64,000 nt of DNA, taken from G963662265 sp963668545 (lineage in GTDB: Bacteria > Spirochaetota > Spirochaetia > CADAEX01). The translations under genes and the position numbers were made by a program. Where the stretch lies: contig OY764868.1 of NCBI GenBank assembly GCA_963668545.1, positions 3,162,001-3,226,000 on the forward strand, in the 5' to 3' direction. Positions 49,777 through 58,152 of this stretch are shown one piece after another (position 1 is the stretch's first letter; every line of letters begins with the position of its first letter). The notes beneath the pieces are model-generated. The model did no database searches and was not told the origin of the DNA. It worked only from the letters and a program-made list of their open reading frames with translations.

Positions 49777-50952
49777 ATGAAAAAAAAAGCATCAGCCCTG
49801 ATAACAGCGGCAGGCAGCAGCAGCAGGATGGGGGGAAACAAGAAGGAATTCATAAGATTCAGAAACAAACCCCTCATCCTCTTCACAATTGAAGCTTTTG
49901 ACAATTCAGAATTTATAGATTCAATTTATGTAACATACACTAAAGGCAGAAAAGATGAATTTAACCGGATTATCAGTTCGGGGAATTTCAGAAAACCGGT
50001 AATTCCTGTTGAAGGGGGAGAAACCAGGCAGAAGTCTGTCTTCAGGGGGCTGCTTGCCATGGAAAGTGTGATGCCGGATATTGTTCTTATCCATGACGGC
50101 GCCCGTCCCGCAGTTTCCGCTGGTATAATCGAAAAAGTCTTCAGAAAAGCATCAGAAAGAAATGCTGCAGCTCCTGTTGTTCCGCTGGTAGATACTATCA
50201 AGGAGACAGACAGCGATATAATTGTTTCCCACCCTGAAAGAAGTTCATACAGGGGAATACAGACACCCCAGGGCTTTAAATACAGTACTATTCTGGACAG
50301 CCACAAAAAAGCTGAAGCTGACGGGAGGGATTACACTGATGATACGGAAATTTACACCCGTTATGCAGGGGAAGTATTTACTGTAGAGGGAAGTGAAAAA
50401 AACAGAAAAATAACATATCAGAACGACCTTGATTTCTTTGAAAAGGAACTGGGAGGGAAAAATAGAATGATCAGGACAGGGCAGGGATACGATCTTCACA
50501 GGCTTGAAGATGGAGACTGCCTTTATATAGGCGGTGTCAGAATACCTTCTGATAAAAAAGCAGTGGCACATTCTGACGGAGATGTGCTTATTCACGCTGT
50601 AATCGACTCTATCCTCGGAGCAGCAGCAGAAGGAGATATAGGAAGCCACTTCCCCCCTTCAGATCCCGCTTATAAAGATATTTCGAGCAGAATACTGCTT
50701 AAAAAAGTTATAAAGCTGATAAAGGGAAAAGGGTATTCAGTATCAAATATTGATACAACTGTTGTCCTTGAAAAACCGAAACTGAGACCTTATATTGATT
50801 CCATCAGGAAAACACTTTCTGAAGATCTTGAAACAGATATTGAAAATGTTTCAGTCAAGGCAAAAACAAATGAGCAGTGCGATGCAGCAGGCAGACGGGA
50901 AGCTGTTGAGGCTTTTGCATCTGTTATGATATCAGCCGCTGACCGGTTCTGA
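49777..50952 (+). CDS. ispDF: Bifunctional IspD-IspF (MEP pathway)
   Basis: 391 residues. The N-terminal IspD cytidylyltransferase (1-225) has SALITAAGSSSRMGGNKKEFI with the CTP loop and RLL-type IHDGARPAV. The C-terminal IspF synthase (230-391) has TGQGYDLHRLEDGDCLYIGG (metal ligands Asp and His), AHSDGDVLIHAVIDSILGAA and GDIGSHFPPSD. It makes CDP-methylerythritol and then the 2,4-cyclodiphosphate in isoprenoid synthesis. IspE, which acts between the two steps, is not encoded here. It starts behind GAGAGGAG and its last 21 bp overlap the convergent HD-GYP gene. Confidence 0.96.
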   Translation: MKKKASALITAAGSSSRMGGNKKEFIRFRNKPLILFTIEAFDNSEFIDSIYVTYTKGRKDEFNRIISSGNFRKPVIPVEGGETRQKSVFRGLLAMESVMPDIVLIHDGARPAVSAGIIEKVFRKASERNAAAPVVPLVDTIKETDSDIIVSHPERSSYRGIQTPQGFKYSTILDSHKKAEADGRDYTDDTEIYTRYAGEVFTVEGSEKNRKITYQNDLDFFEKELGGKNRMIRTGQGYDLHRLEDGDCLYIGGVRIPSDKKAVAHSDGDVLIHAVIDSILGAAAEGDIGSHFPPSDPAYKDISSRILLKKVIKLIKGKGYSVSNIDTTVVLEKPKLRPYIDSIRKTLSEDLETDIENVSVKAKTNEQCDAAGRREAVEAFASVMISAADRF

Positions 50953-53946
50953 ATTCAGATATTTTTCAACTTCAACATCATCAAGCTGTTCAGGCTTCAG
51001 AAACTTTCTGCCGTATTCCAGATAAACTCCTGATTTAAGAAGCAGATTGAATATTTCAGTGTCAATTTGGCCGGTCTGTGTCATTTTATACATAATACTG
51101 ATAATCTCGGAAAGTGTCTTATCTTTCTTGTATGGCCTGTCAACAGAGGTGAGTGCTTCAAAAATATCTGCAACTGCCAGTATCCGTTCAGGGATTGTAA
51201 GTTGGTTCAGTGTAAGCTGTCTCGGATATCCGGTTCCGTCAACTGTTTCATGATGGCTGCCAGCATATTTGGGAACCTTTTTAAGATCTTCCGAAAAGGG
51301 AAGTTTTTCAAGCATTATTATTGTCTGGGCCACATGCTCGTCAATCTTGAACCTTTCTTCCTCGGTAAGGGTCCCTTTCCGTACAGATAGATTGTAAAGT
51401 TCTCCCCGGTTATAAAGATGTTCAGGTACCTTGAATTTGAAGTCATACAGATCATAACAGTCCTGGCCGAAGTTTTCCCTCTCTATAATAAGTTCCTTTC
51501 TGTCACTGATAAGCTTTTCACGGACAGGGAGATCAGTACGGCTGTCATGCTCAAGTTTCTCATGTCTCTGAGCCTCCGACCAGCTCAATCCGAGCCTGTT
51601 GTCAAAAAACCTGAGCCATTCGGTTGAAGCAATTCTGTCAAGTTTTTCAAGGCTCTCATCGCTCATATATTCGGTGCCTATATTGCATTCTGCTATAAAA
51701 GCGAAATCTTCATATAGCTGGTTTTCCCTTTCCAGGAGAACAGCATCTTCTTTTTCAGGATCAGATCCCGCCAGAACTGCTTCATGCCGTTTAATAACAG
51801 CATCCCTGAGCAGAACTTCAAACCTTGTTCTTATTTCATGTATCCTGTTGTAAATTGTTTCAAGCTTTGTAGCCTTATCTATGACATATTCAGGTGTTGT
51901 GACCTTGCCGCAGTCATGGAGCCATGCAGCTGTTTCAAATTCCCGCTTCTGAAAAACGTCCAGATTATATGACTCAAACGGCTTTTCATCTGATTTTTCA
52001 GCAGCAAGAGAGAGCATCTGTGCAATAACAGGGACCCTTGCACAGTGCCTTGCTGTATAGGGACTTTTGGCATCAATTGCAGTTGCAACAAATTTAACCA
52101 GATCATCAAACAGTTTTTTCTGCCTCTCAAGCAGGGTCCAGTTCTGTATTGCTACAGAAGCTGCAGAGGCGAGAGCCTCGACAAACCCGTGAATTTCTTC
52201 ATGAAAAGGTATTATCTTACCTGTTACAGGATCTTTTGAATTGATAAGCTGCAGTGCACCAAGGACTTTATTGCTTCCCCTGAGTTTCAAAGGTACAGTA
52301 AGAAAGGAAACAGACTTGTAGTTGTTGAATTCATCAAATTCCCTTGTCCCGGAGAAATCATATTTGTCATTATGATACGCATCAGGTATATTTTCTGTTT
52401 TCTTGCTGAAAAAAGTATTTGTAACAACATTAAAGTGGTTTTCACTTCCATCTTCGTTATAAAGGTGTACAGGATGCATTGTTACAGGATTGCCGCTTGT
52501 CCCCCCCTGGCTGAATCCAAGACTGTCATTGAGCACTATTGTAAATTCAAGATACTTTTCACTCTCGTCAAGCAGGTAGAGACTTCCCCCTTCCGCATGA
52601 GATAGCTTCTTGGCACCTGAAAGGATCATTTCAGAAAGTTTCTTAATATCAAATTCCGCCGACATGGCTATTCCCATATCAACAAGCATTTCAAGCTTTT
52701 TAAGTGTTTCATGAAGCCTTGCTGTTCTTTCGGCTATAGTAGCTTTCATCACTGTAAATCCCGAAGCCAGCTTGTTGAACTCATAAATAGGGGTTTTAAC
52801 CTTCAGCTCTCCGTTAAATTTCATCTGACCTACAAGCTCTGCATCAGATGTAAGCTCAATAAGGGCAAGGGCCAGCCTTTTTGAAAGAAAAATAACAACA
52901 GGCACAGTTATTATCAGAATAGAAATGGAAAATATAATAATTTTATTCTGCATTGCAACAGCACCAGTCATGAAATCATCAATCGGGGCAGCAGACATAA
53001 AAACAAGCTTTCTGTTTACCGCAATATTCCATATTTCAGACTGGAAAAGAATATTATTATCAACTACTTCAACAGGTTCTGAAAATATTTTTTCCGATTC
53101 AGGATTAACTGCATCTGCAACTTTAAAATAATTTTTTATCTCCTCCGAAGAGGCAATCTCATTCCTGTCATTTGTAAAAAGTGCTATTCCTCCATTTTCC
53201 GATATTTTCTGATCAGAAACAAATGATGCAAGGCGGGATATTGTAAGATCAACTCCCACAACCCCGCTCCCGCCCGGTATCCTGCAGGAAACAGTTATTC
53301 CCGGTTTATTGAGAGAATTAAAGATATATGGATTGGAAAGTACCGGTTCATCATATTCCAATGCGTCTCTATACCATCCTCTCTCCCTGTGCTCATAATC
53401 GAAATCATCAGATGTCCTTCCCCTTATTATTTCTCCTCCTGAATTAACAAAGGAAAAGGTCTGAATCCTGTATTTTCCCTGAGCATATACTGTCCGCACA
53501 ATAAGATCTGTATCATCAGGCGCATTATGAGCTTTTTTTACAAGGGGACGGTCCTCAGCATTTATCACCTGAAAAAAACTTCCGTCTTCAAGCCCTATAT
53601 AAACTGAATAAAAAGCACTGTATTCATGAAGCATTCTGGAAAAAAAGAGAAAAGCAGGATGTTCTATACCGCTTTCCGAGACTGGGGGTACATCAATGTC
53701 AGGGATTCTTGCAGTCATTGATGAAAGATGAAGTGCTGGCTGAAGAAGTGCTTCTGTTCTTTCAAGCGCTGTAAGACTCGAGACCTTGAAATTATTTGCA
53801 GCTGATTCATTTGCAGAATCGCGTGCTACTGAAAGAATCATAGAAACAGTTGTAAATGCCATTACAGAAATAATAACCAGTACACCTGTAACAACTGTTA
53901 TATGATACCGTACTTTTTTACCAATAATAGAATGTAATAATTTCAT
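50932..53946 (-). CDS. Cache-GAF-HD-GYP membrane signalling protein
   Basis: 1004 residues. TM1 near 15-37 and TM2 near 340-360 enclose a double-Cache sensor (SVYIGLEDGSFFQVI, GRTSDFDYEHRERGWYRDALE-like DXXRPWY region). A linker and GAF domain follow (about 430-610; FLTVPLKLRGSNKVLGALQLI). The HD-GYP domain starts with HDCGKVTTPEYVIDKATKLE near residue 677 and ends with HHETVDGTGYPRQLTLNQL near 900. The HD and GYP motifs are intact, so c-di-GMP hydrolysis is likely, but they lie about 225 residues apart. That is some 130 more than usual because of a helical insert. No Shine-Dalgarno is present; see its promoter. Confidence 0.92.
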   Translation of the reverse strand: MKLLHSIIGKKVRYHITVVTGVLVIISVMAFTTVSMILSVARDSANESAANNFKVSSLTALERTEALLQPALHLSSMTARIPDIDVPPVSESGIEHPAFLFFSRMLHEYSAFYSVYIGLEDGSFFQVINAEDRPLVKKAHNAPDDTDLIVRTVYAQGKYRIQTFSFVNSGGEIIRGRTSDDFDYEHRERGWYRDALEYDEPVLSNPYIFNSLNKPGITVSCRIPGGSGVVGVDLTISRLASFVSDQKISENGGIALFTNDRNEIASSEEIKNYFKVADAVNPESEKIFSEPVEVVDNNILFQSEIWNIAVNRKLVFMSAAPIDDFMTGAVAMQNKIIIFSISILIITVPVVIFLSKRLALALIELTSDAELVGQMKFNGELKVKTPIYEFNKLASGFTVMKATIAERTARLHETLKKLEMLVDMGIAMSAEFDIKKLSEMILSGAKKLSHAEGGSLYLLDESEKYLEFTIVLNDSLGFSQGGTSGNPVTMHPVHLYNEDGSENHFNVVTNTFFSKKTENIPDAYHNDKYDFSGTREFDEFNNYKSVSFLTVPLKLRGSNKVLGALQLINSKDPVTGKIIPFHEEIHGFVEALASAASVAIQNWTLLERQKKLFDDLVKFVATAIDAKSPYTARHCARVPVIAQMLSLAAEKSDEKPFESYNLDVFQKREFETAAWLHDCGKVTTPEYVIDKATKLETIYNRIHEIRTRFEVLLRDAVIKRHEAVLAGSDPEKEDAVLLERENQLYEDFAFIAECNIGTEYMSDESLEKLDRIASTEWLRFFDNRLGLSWSEAQRHEKLEHDSRTDLPVREKLISDRKELIIERENFGQDCYDLYDFKFKVPEHLYNRGELYNLSVRKGTLTEEERFKIDEHVAQTIIMLEKLPFSEDLKKVPKYAGSHHETVDGTGYPRQLTLNQLTIPERILAVADIFEALTSVDRPYKKDKTLSEIISIMYKMTQTGQIDTEIFNLLLKSGVYLEYGRKFLKPEQLDDVEVEKYLNSEPVSG

Positions 53947-53954
53947 TACATATC

Positions 53955-53983
53955 ATTATAGAATTTTAAAAATCAGTATGCAA
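53955..53983 (-). promoter_or_regulatory. Promoter of the HD-GYP gene, start codon close to +1
   Basis: On the minus strand TTGCAT (53978-53983) and a perfect TATAAT (53955-53960) are 17 bp apart; the ATG follows after 8 nt with no ribosome-binding site. Confidence 0.6.
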
Positions 53984-53985
53984 AT

Positions 53986-54015
53986 TTAAAAAGGCTGAAG
54001 CGGTCAACTTCAGCC
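53986..54015 (-). terminator. Intrinsic terminator of the small ATPase gene
   Basis: In the minus sense GGCTGAAG, a 7-nt loop and CTTCAGCC are followed by TTTTTAAATTT, 28 bp after the stop. It insulates the HD-GYP promoter directly downstream. Confidence 0.85.
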
Positions 54016-54042
54016 TCAGATATCTCTTTTAATGATTATCAG

Positions 54043-54747
54043 CTATTCTTCTATAATAAGAAGTGTTTTGGGATCCAGCATCAGGTGGAGTTCCTCTTTC
54101 ATGTCGCTGTCATGGTCCTTTACAACATCCATCCTTATGCTCTGATCATCATATTTCAATGTAAGAACCACATCAAGTTTTGAAATAATAGATTTGAGCT
54201 CTACAGGAAAATTCTCTTCATCAAAAATAGGTTCCTCCCCCTTGAGGGATACACTGAACCAGATTTCAAGATCAAGATCTTTTGCAAAATCCTTGATAAG
54301 GTCAAGATCTTCATCAGAAATATTATCAAAATCAAAACCGTCAACTACAACAGAATCCGCCTTGAAATTTCCACTTACAATCATGGCTTCAAGACTTTTG
54401 AGGATCTGTGAAATTTCAACACCTTCCTGGCTGAAATTCATAATCACTCTGTTCTTTATAATTTCATCATGAACTTCAACAGCATTAACAAGTTCTCTTT
54501 TTTTGGATATTTCATTGAAAATATCTTCATACCAGCTGATTATATGGTCTGTCCTTTTGGAAAAGGATACATGTATAACATGTCTTTCCCTGAAAAGTTT
54601 ATCTGTTGCAATATGGACAAGGCATGCTGTTTTCCCGACACCTTTTCTTGATGCAATTACGCCTATATTTCCTTTGCCTACACCGCCCTGTATGGATTTT
54701 TCAAGGATCCTCAGGGGACTTCTGTTTATCAACTCTGATTTAACCAT
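54043..54747 (-). CDS. RecA/KaiC-like P-loop ATPase
   Basis: 234 residues. Walker A is IGVIASRKGVGKTACLVHIA near residue 29-48 and Walker B is DSVVVDGFDFDNISDED near 135. The layout, with a basic N-terminal lead-in (INRSPLRILEKSIQGGVGKG) and a C-terminal strand-rich tail, resembles a single KaiC/RadA-type core without the zinc or Lon parts. I recognise no named family; spirochaetes carry conserved proteins like it. GAGGAG precedes the ATG. It is upstream of, and on the same strand as, the HD-GYP gene but ends at its own terminator. Confidence 0.8.
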   Translation of the reverse strand: MVKSELINRSPLRILEKSIQGGVGKGNIGVIASRKGVGKTACLVHIATDKLFRERHVIHVSFSKRTDHIISWYEDIFNEISKKRELVNAVEVHDEIIKNRVIMNFSQEGVEISQILKSLEAMIVSGNFKADSVVVDGFDFDNISDEDLDLIKDFAKDLDLEIWFSVSLKGEEPIFDEENFPVELKSIISKLDVVLTLKYDDQSIRMDVVKDHDSDMKEELHLMLDPKTLLIIEE

Positions 54748-54797
54748 TTTTTGATCTCCTCATCTAAATATTACTACACTATATAACTGCTGACCAG

Positions 54798-56873
54798 TTA
54801 TTTCTTTGCCTGGAATTCTTTGATAAGTTCTTCCTGAATTCCCTTCGGTACTTTTCCGTGTTTCAGGAATTCCATTGTAAACTCGGCCTTACCCTGTGTA
54901 AGAGATCTCAGTGTAGTTGAATAACCGAACATTTCGCTCAATGGAACTTCAGCTTCAACAGATGAGTAGTTTCCGTCTTCTACCGAACTTACAATAACAC
55001 CCCGCCTCTGGTTGATGCTTCCGAATATGTTGCCCTGGAACTCTGTAGGTCCTTCCACTGTAACTTTCATGATAGGCTCAAGTATTTCAGGGGCTGCTTT
55101 TTCATAAGCCTGTTTGAAGGCACCGATTGCAGCAGACTGGAACGCCATATCTGATGAGTCAACAGAGTGTGACTGTCCGTCATTGATTGTAACTTTTACC
55201 CCTACAACAGGGAACCCGATGAGCCTTCCCTTCTTGAGAGAAGCCTGGAATCCCTTGTCACATGCAGGTATATATTCAGTAGGTATTTTACCCCCCTTGA
55301 TATCATTTACAAACTCGTAGTGACCTTCCTTGAGAGGTTCCATAAAACCTACTACCTTACCGTACTGTCCGGAACCGCCAGTCTGTTTCTTGTGAGTATA
55401 ATCAAACGGAGCCATCCTGCTGATTGTTTCCCTGTAAGCTACCTGCGGCATTCCTGTTTCAACTTCCGCCTTGTACTCCCTCTTCATTCTTTCTATGTAA
55501 ACTTCCAGGTGAAGCTCACCCATTCCCTGAATGATTGTCTGGTTTGACTCATCATCCACATATGTTCTGAAAGTTGGATCCTCTTTGGTGAATCTGTTGA
55601 GAGCTTTTGCCATGTTGTCAGCTGCTTTCTTGTCCACAGGATTGATTGCCAGTGAGATTACCGGTTCAGGAACATACATAGATGTCATTGAGTAGTTAAG
55701 TCCTGTCTTGCAGAAAGTATCCCCTGAAGAACAGTCAATACCGAAAAGAGCCACAATATCTCCGCAGCCTGCTTCATTGATATCTTCTGTCTTATCGGCA
55801 TGCATCCTGATAAGACGCCCTATCTTGAATTTCTTTCTTGTCCTTACATTGTAAAGCTCATCACCCTTTTTCATTGTTCCCTGGTAAACCCTTACATATG
55901 TAAGCTGGCCGTACTGCCCGTCTTCCAGTTTGAATGCAAGAGCAACAGTTGGAGCTGCAGGATCTGACTTAAGTACAATCTCTTCCTCATTGTTGTCAAG
56001 GTCAAGTGCAATATTGTCAACATCCCTGGGGGCCGGAAGATAACTGTTAACAGCATCAAGGAGAGGCTGAACTCCCTTGTTTTTATATGCAGAACCAAGG
56101 AAAACAGGGACAAATTCCCTTGCAAGAGTGCCTTTTCTTACTGCCTCATGTATCAGCTCCTCAGGAAGATCCTCCCCTTCGAGGAAAAGTTCTGCAAGTT
56201 CATCTGAAAACATTGAAAGCGCATCAATCAGCTCTTCCCTTTTTTCCTCAACTTCTGCCACAAGGTCTGCAGGTATCTCTTTTACTACCTGGCTTATTCC
56301 GTCATCCCCGCCGTCAAAATAGAGTGCCTTCATTGATACAAGATCGACAACACCTTCGTGCTTGTCCTCAAGACCTATCGGCACCTGCATCATGACTGCA
56401 TTCAGCCCCAGTTTGTCCTTGAGCTGTTCCTTTACCTTGTAAGGATTTGCACCTGTTCTGTCACACTTGTTTACAAATGCCAGTCTCGGGACATTGTATC
56501 GTTTAAGCTGCCTGTCCACAGTAATCGACTGGGACTGAACACCCCCTACTGAGCATAATACAAGAACAGCACCGTCAAGAACACGCAATGCTCTCTCCAC
56601 TTCAACTGTAAAGTCAACGTGACCGGGAGTGTCAATAATATTTATCGGTGTGCCTTTCCATTCAACATTGGTAGCGGCTGATGCAATTGTAATTCCCCTT
56701 TCCTTTTCAAGTTCCATGGAATCCATTGTTGCACCCACACCATCCTTACCTCTTACTTCATGGATAGCATGTATTTTGTTACAGTAAAAAAGGATCCTTT
56801 CTGTCAGAGTGGTTTTACCGGAATCGATATGAGCGCTTATACCAATATTTCTCAATTTGCTTTCTAAACTCAT
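54798..56873 (-). CDS. fusA: Elongation factor G, mitochondrial/spirochaete type
   Basis: 691 residues with all five EF-G domains. G motifs: AHIDSGKTTLTERIL, the switch region GITIASAATNVEWKG, DTPGHVDF and NKCDRTGANP. Domain IV has FDYTHKKQTGGSGQYGKVVGF and domain V GSINQRRGVIVSS. AHIDSGKTT in place of AHIDAGKTT and the overall sequence match mtEFG1 and the 'spd' EF-Gs of spirochaetes and planctomycetes. Such species usually have a second paralogue split between translocation and recycling. This type 1 copy should be the translocase. Confidence 0.95.
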   Translation of the reverse strand: MSLESKLRNIGISAHIDSGKTTLTERILFYCNKIHAIHEVRGKDGVGATMDSMELEKERGITIASAATNVEWKGTPINIIDTPGHVDFTVEVERALRVLDGAVLVLCSVGGVQSQSITVDRQLKRYNVPRLAFVNKCDRTGANPYKVKEQLKDKLGLNAVMMQVPIGLEDKHEGVVDLVSMKALYFDGGDDGISQVVKEIPADLVAEVEEKREELIDALSMFSDELAELFLEGEDLPEELIHEAVRKGTLAREFVPVFLGSAYKNKGVQPLLDAVNSYLPAPRDVDNIALDLDNNEEEIVLKSDPAAPTVALAFKLEDGQYGQLTYVRVYQGTMKKGDELYNVRTRKKFKIGRLIRMHADKTEDINEAGCGDIVALFGIDCSSGDTFCKTGLNYSMTSMYVPEPVISLAINPVDKKAADNMAKALNRFTKEDPTFRTYVDDESNQTIIQGMGELHLEVYIERMKREYKAEVETGMPQVAYRETISRMAPFDYTHKKQTGGSGQYGKVVGFMEPLKEGHYEFVNDIKGGKIPTEYIPACDKGFQASLKKGRLIGFPVVGVKVTINDGQSHSVDSSDMAFQSAAIGAFKQAYEKAAPEILEPIMKVTVEGPTEFQGNIFGSINQRRGVIVSSVEDGNYSSVEAEVPLSEMFGYSTTLRSLTQGKAEFTMEFLKHGKVPKGIQEELIKEFQAKK

Positions 56874-57046
56874 TGTTTAACCTCATTTCCTAATCTATAT
56901 ATTCCCTGTTACGGGCCTCATTATACGGTTCAGACCACTCACAGGGTATTAAAATCACGCGTCTGCCTTGGATGCATAAGCTAATTTCTAATTTTTTGCT
57001 GCAGGAAGTAAGCAGCACAAGATTGTATATTACTTTATGGAGTGCA

Positions 57047-57075
57047 ATATTACAGATTTTATAGCTAAATTTCAA
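57047..57075 (-). promoter_or_regulatory. Possible fusA promoter with a long leader
   Basis: On the minus strand TTGAAA (57070-57075) and TAATAT (57047-57052) are 17 bp apart, giving a leader of about 165 nt before fusA, whose ATG has a GAGG site. I found no known leader motif in the remainder of this 390-bp gap (56874-57263). Confidence 0.45.
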
Positions 57076-57263
57076 GTATCAAACGCTTTTTTTAACATAT
57101 CACAACAGTTTAATACTGTTAAAACAGCTGTAAATATCAATTTTTGTATGTTTCAAAAGCATTTTTCAAAGAAAATGATTGCTGAAGGACAGGATTCAGG
57201 CATCTTATATTACAAGCTCCCGCCTTAAACAGGAGCCGCTATAAATCTGTACTGTATATTTTT

Positions 57264-58142
57264 CTAGAAATCACCCAGATAAGTATTGAGAATCAGGGCA
57301 ACTTTTCCCTTTGTAATCTTTATTCCCTTTGATTTCATTTCTGTATAGATTTCATTGTATGTAAATGACGGATTCGCCTTGCTGATACTTAGCACCTCGT
57401 CTATGGTTTCCTGAGGGACAGCTGTCTTTGAGCCGTATATACCCTTTTTAACAGCAGCTATGAAAGCGAATCTGAGTTTATCATAATCATCCAGCAGAGC
57501 CTTATGCTGGTTCATAAGCTCTTCATGGGACTGTGAAAGCTCTTCAAGCTCTTTTTCAAGCTTGTCAAGAGTACTTGACTGATTTGAGTTTTCAAGATCA
57601 AGCTTGCCGAGCTGTGTTACAACATATTCAGGATTGTGTGATACTATATATTTGACAGGATCATCATGCGCAGACTTCATCTTTTCCAGCAGGTCTTCAG
57701 GGCTGAAATATTCACCTCTGATCCTGACAAAATAACGGTCCTTGAGCATCCTGAAATCATACATTGTATATGTCCTGTACATGAAACTCAGGCCAGCAGG
57801 AAGATATGGGGCGAAATCAATCTCACCGTAAACAAATTTCTCCGGAATAACAACAGCTTCAAAACCTGTCTCACTGAAAATTATTGTAGCCTGCTTCACT
57901 TCAAGCCCTTCAATCATAACAAGCTCATTATAAAAACGGGTAATAACCTCTTTTTCCGCTTTTCCCGGTTTGGAATCAGATTTAAGGGTCACATTCTCAA
58001 CGCCGGGGAGAATAACCCTGTAAAGCTCAAGCCCGTTCTCACTTATCAATTCAAACCTGACATCTTTTTCAGTGATTTCCTGAGAAGCAAGCGGAGAAGC
58101 AAAAACAACTGCAGCCAGTATAAATATTATTATCTTTTTCAT
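57264..58142 (-). CDS. Exported protein with coiled coil
   Basis: 292 residues from MKKIIIFILAAVVFASPLAS, chosen since GGGAG lies 6 nt before this ATG and a classic signal peptide begins there; a frame 39 nt longer has neither. The mature part has a beta-rich domain (FELISENGLELYRVILPGVEN, GFEAVVIPEKFVYGEIDFAPY), then a coiled coil near 195-235 (TLDKLEKELEELSQSHEELM). A helical tail ends in a small helix-turn-helix-like region (TYNEIYTEMKSKGIKITKGKV). I do not recognise the family. It lies 10 bp after the coiled-coil membrane protein, third in the cyclase operon. Confidence 0.82.
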   Translation of the reverse strand: MKKIIIFILAAVVFASPLASQEITEKDVRFELISENGLELYRVILPGVENVTLKSDSKPGKAEKEVITRFYNELVMIEGLEVKQATIIFSETGFEAVVIPEKFVYGEIDFAPYLPAGLSFMYRTYTMYDFRMLKDRYFVRIRGEYFSPEDLLEKMKSAHDDPVKYIVSHNPEYVVTQLGKLDLENSNQSSTLDKLEKELEELSQSHEELMNQHKALLDDYDKLRFAFIAAVKKGIYGSKTAVPQETIDEVLSISKANPSFTYNEIYTEMKSKGIKITKGKVALILNTYLGDF

Positions 58143-58152
58143 TTTTAACTCC

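Noticed and set aside
53946..54747. Operon of the small ATPase with the HD-GYP gene
   Set aside because: A strong terminator (53986-54015) and a separate promoter lie between them.
57200..57240. Terminator for the coiled-coil operon
   Set aside because: The stem (GCTCC/GGGAGC) is short and mismatched and lacks a T run on the minus strand.
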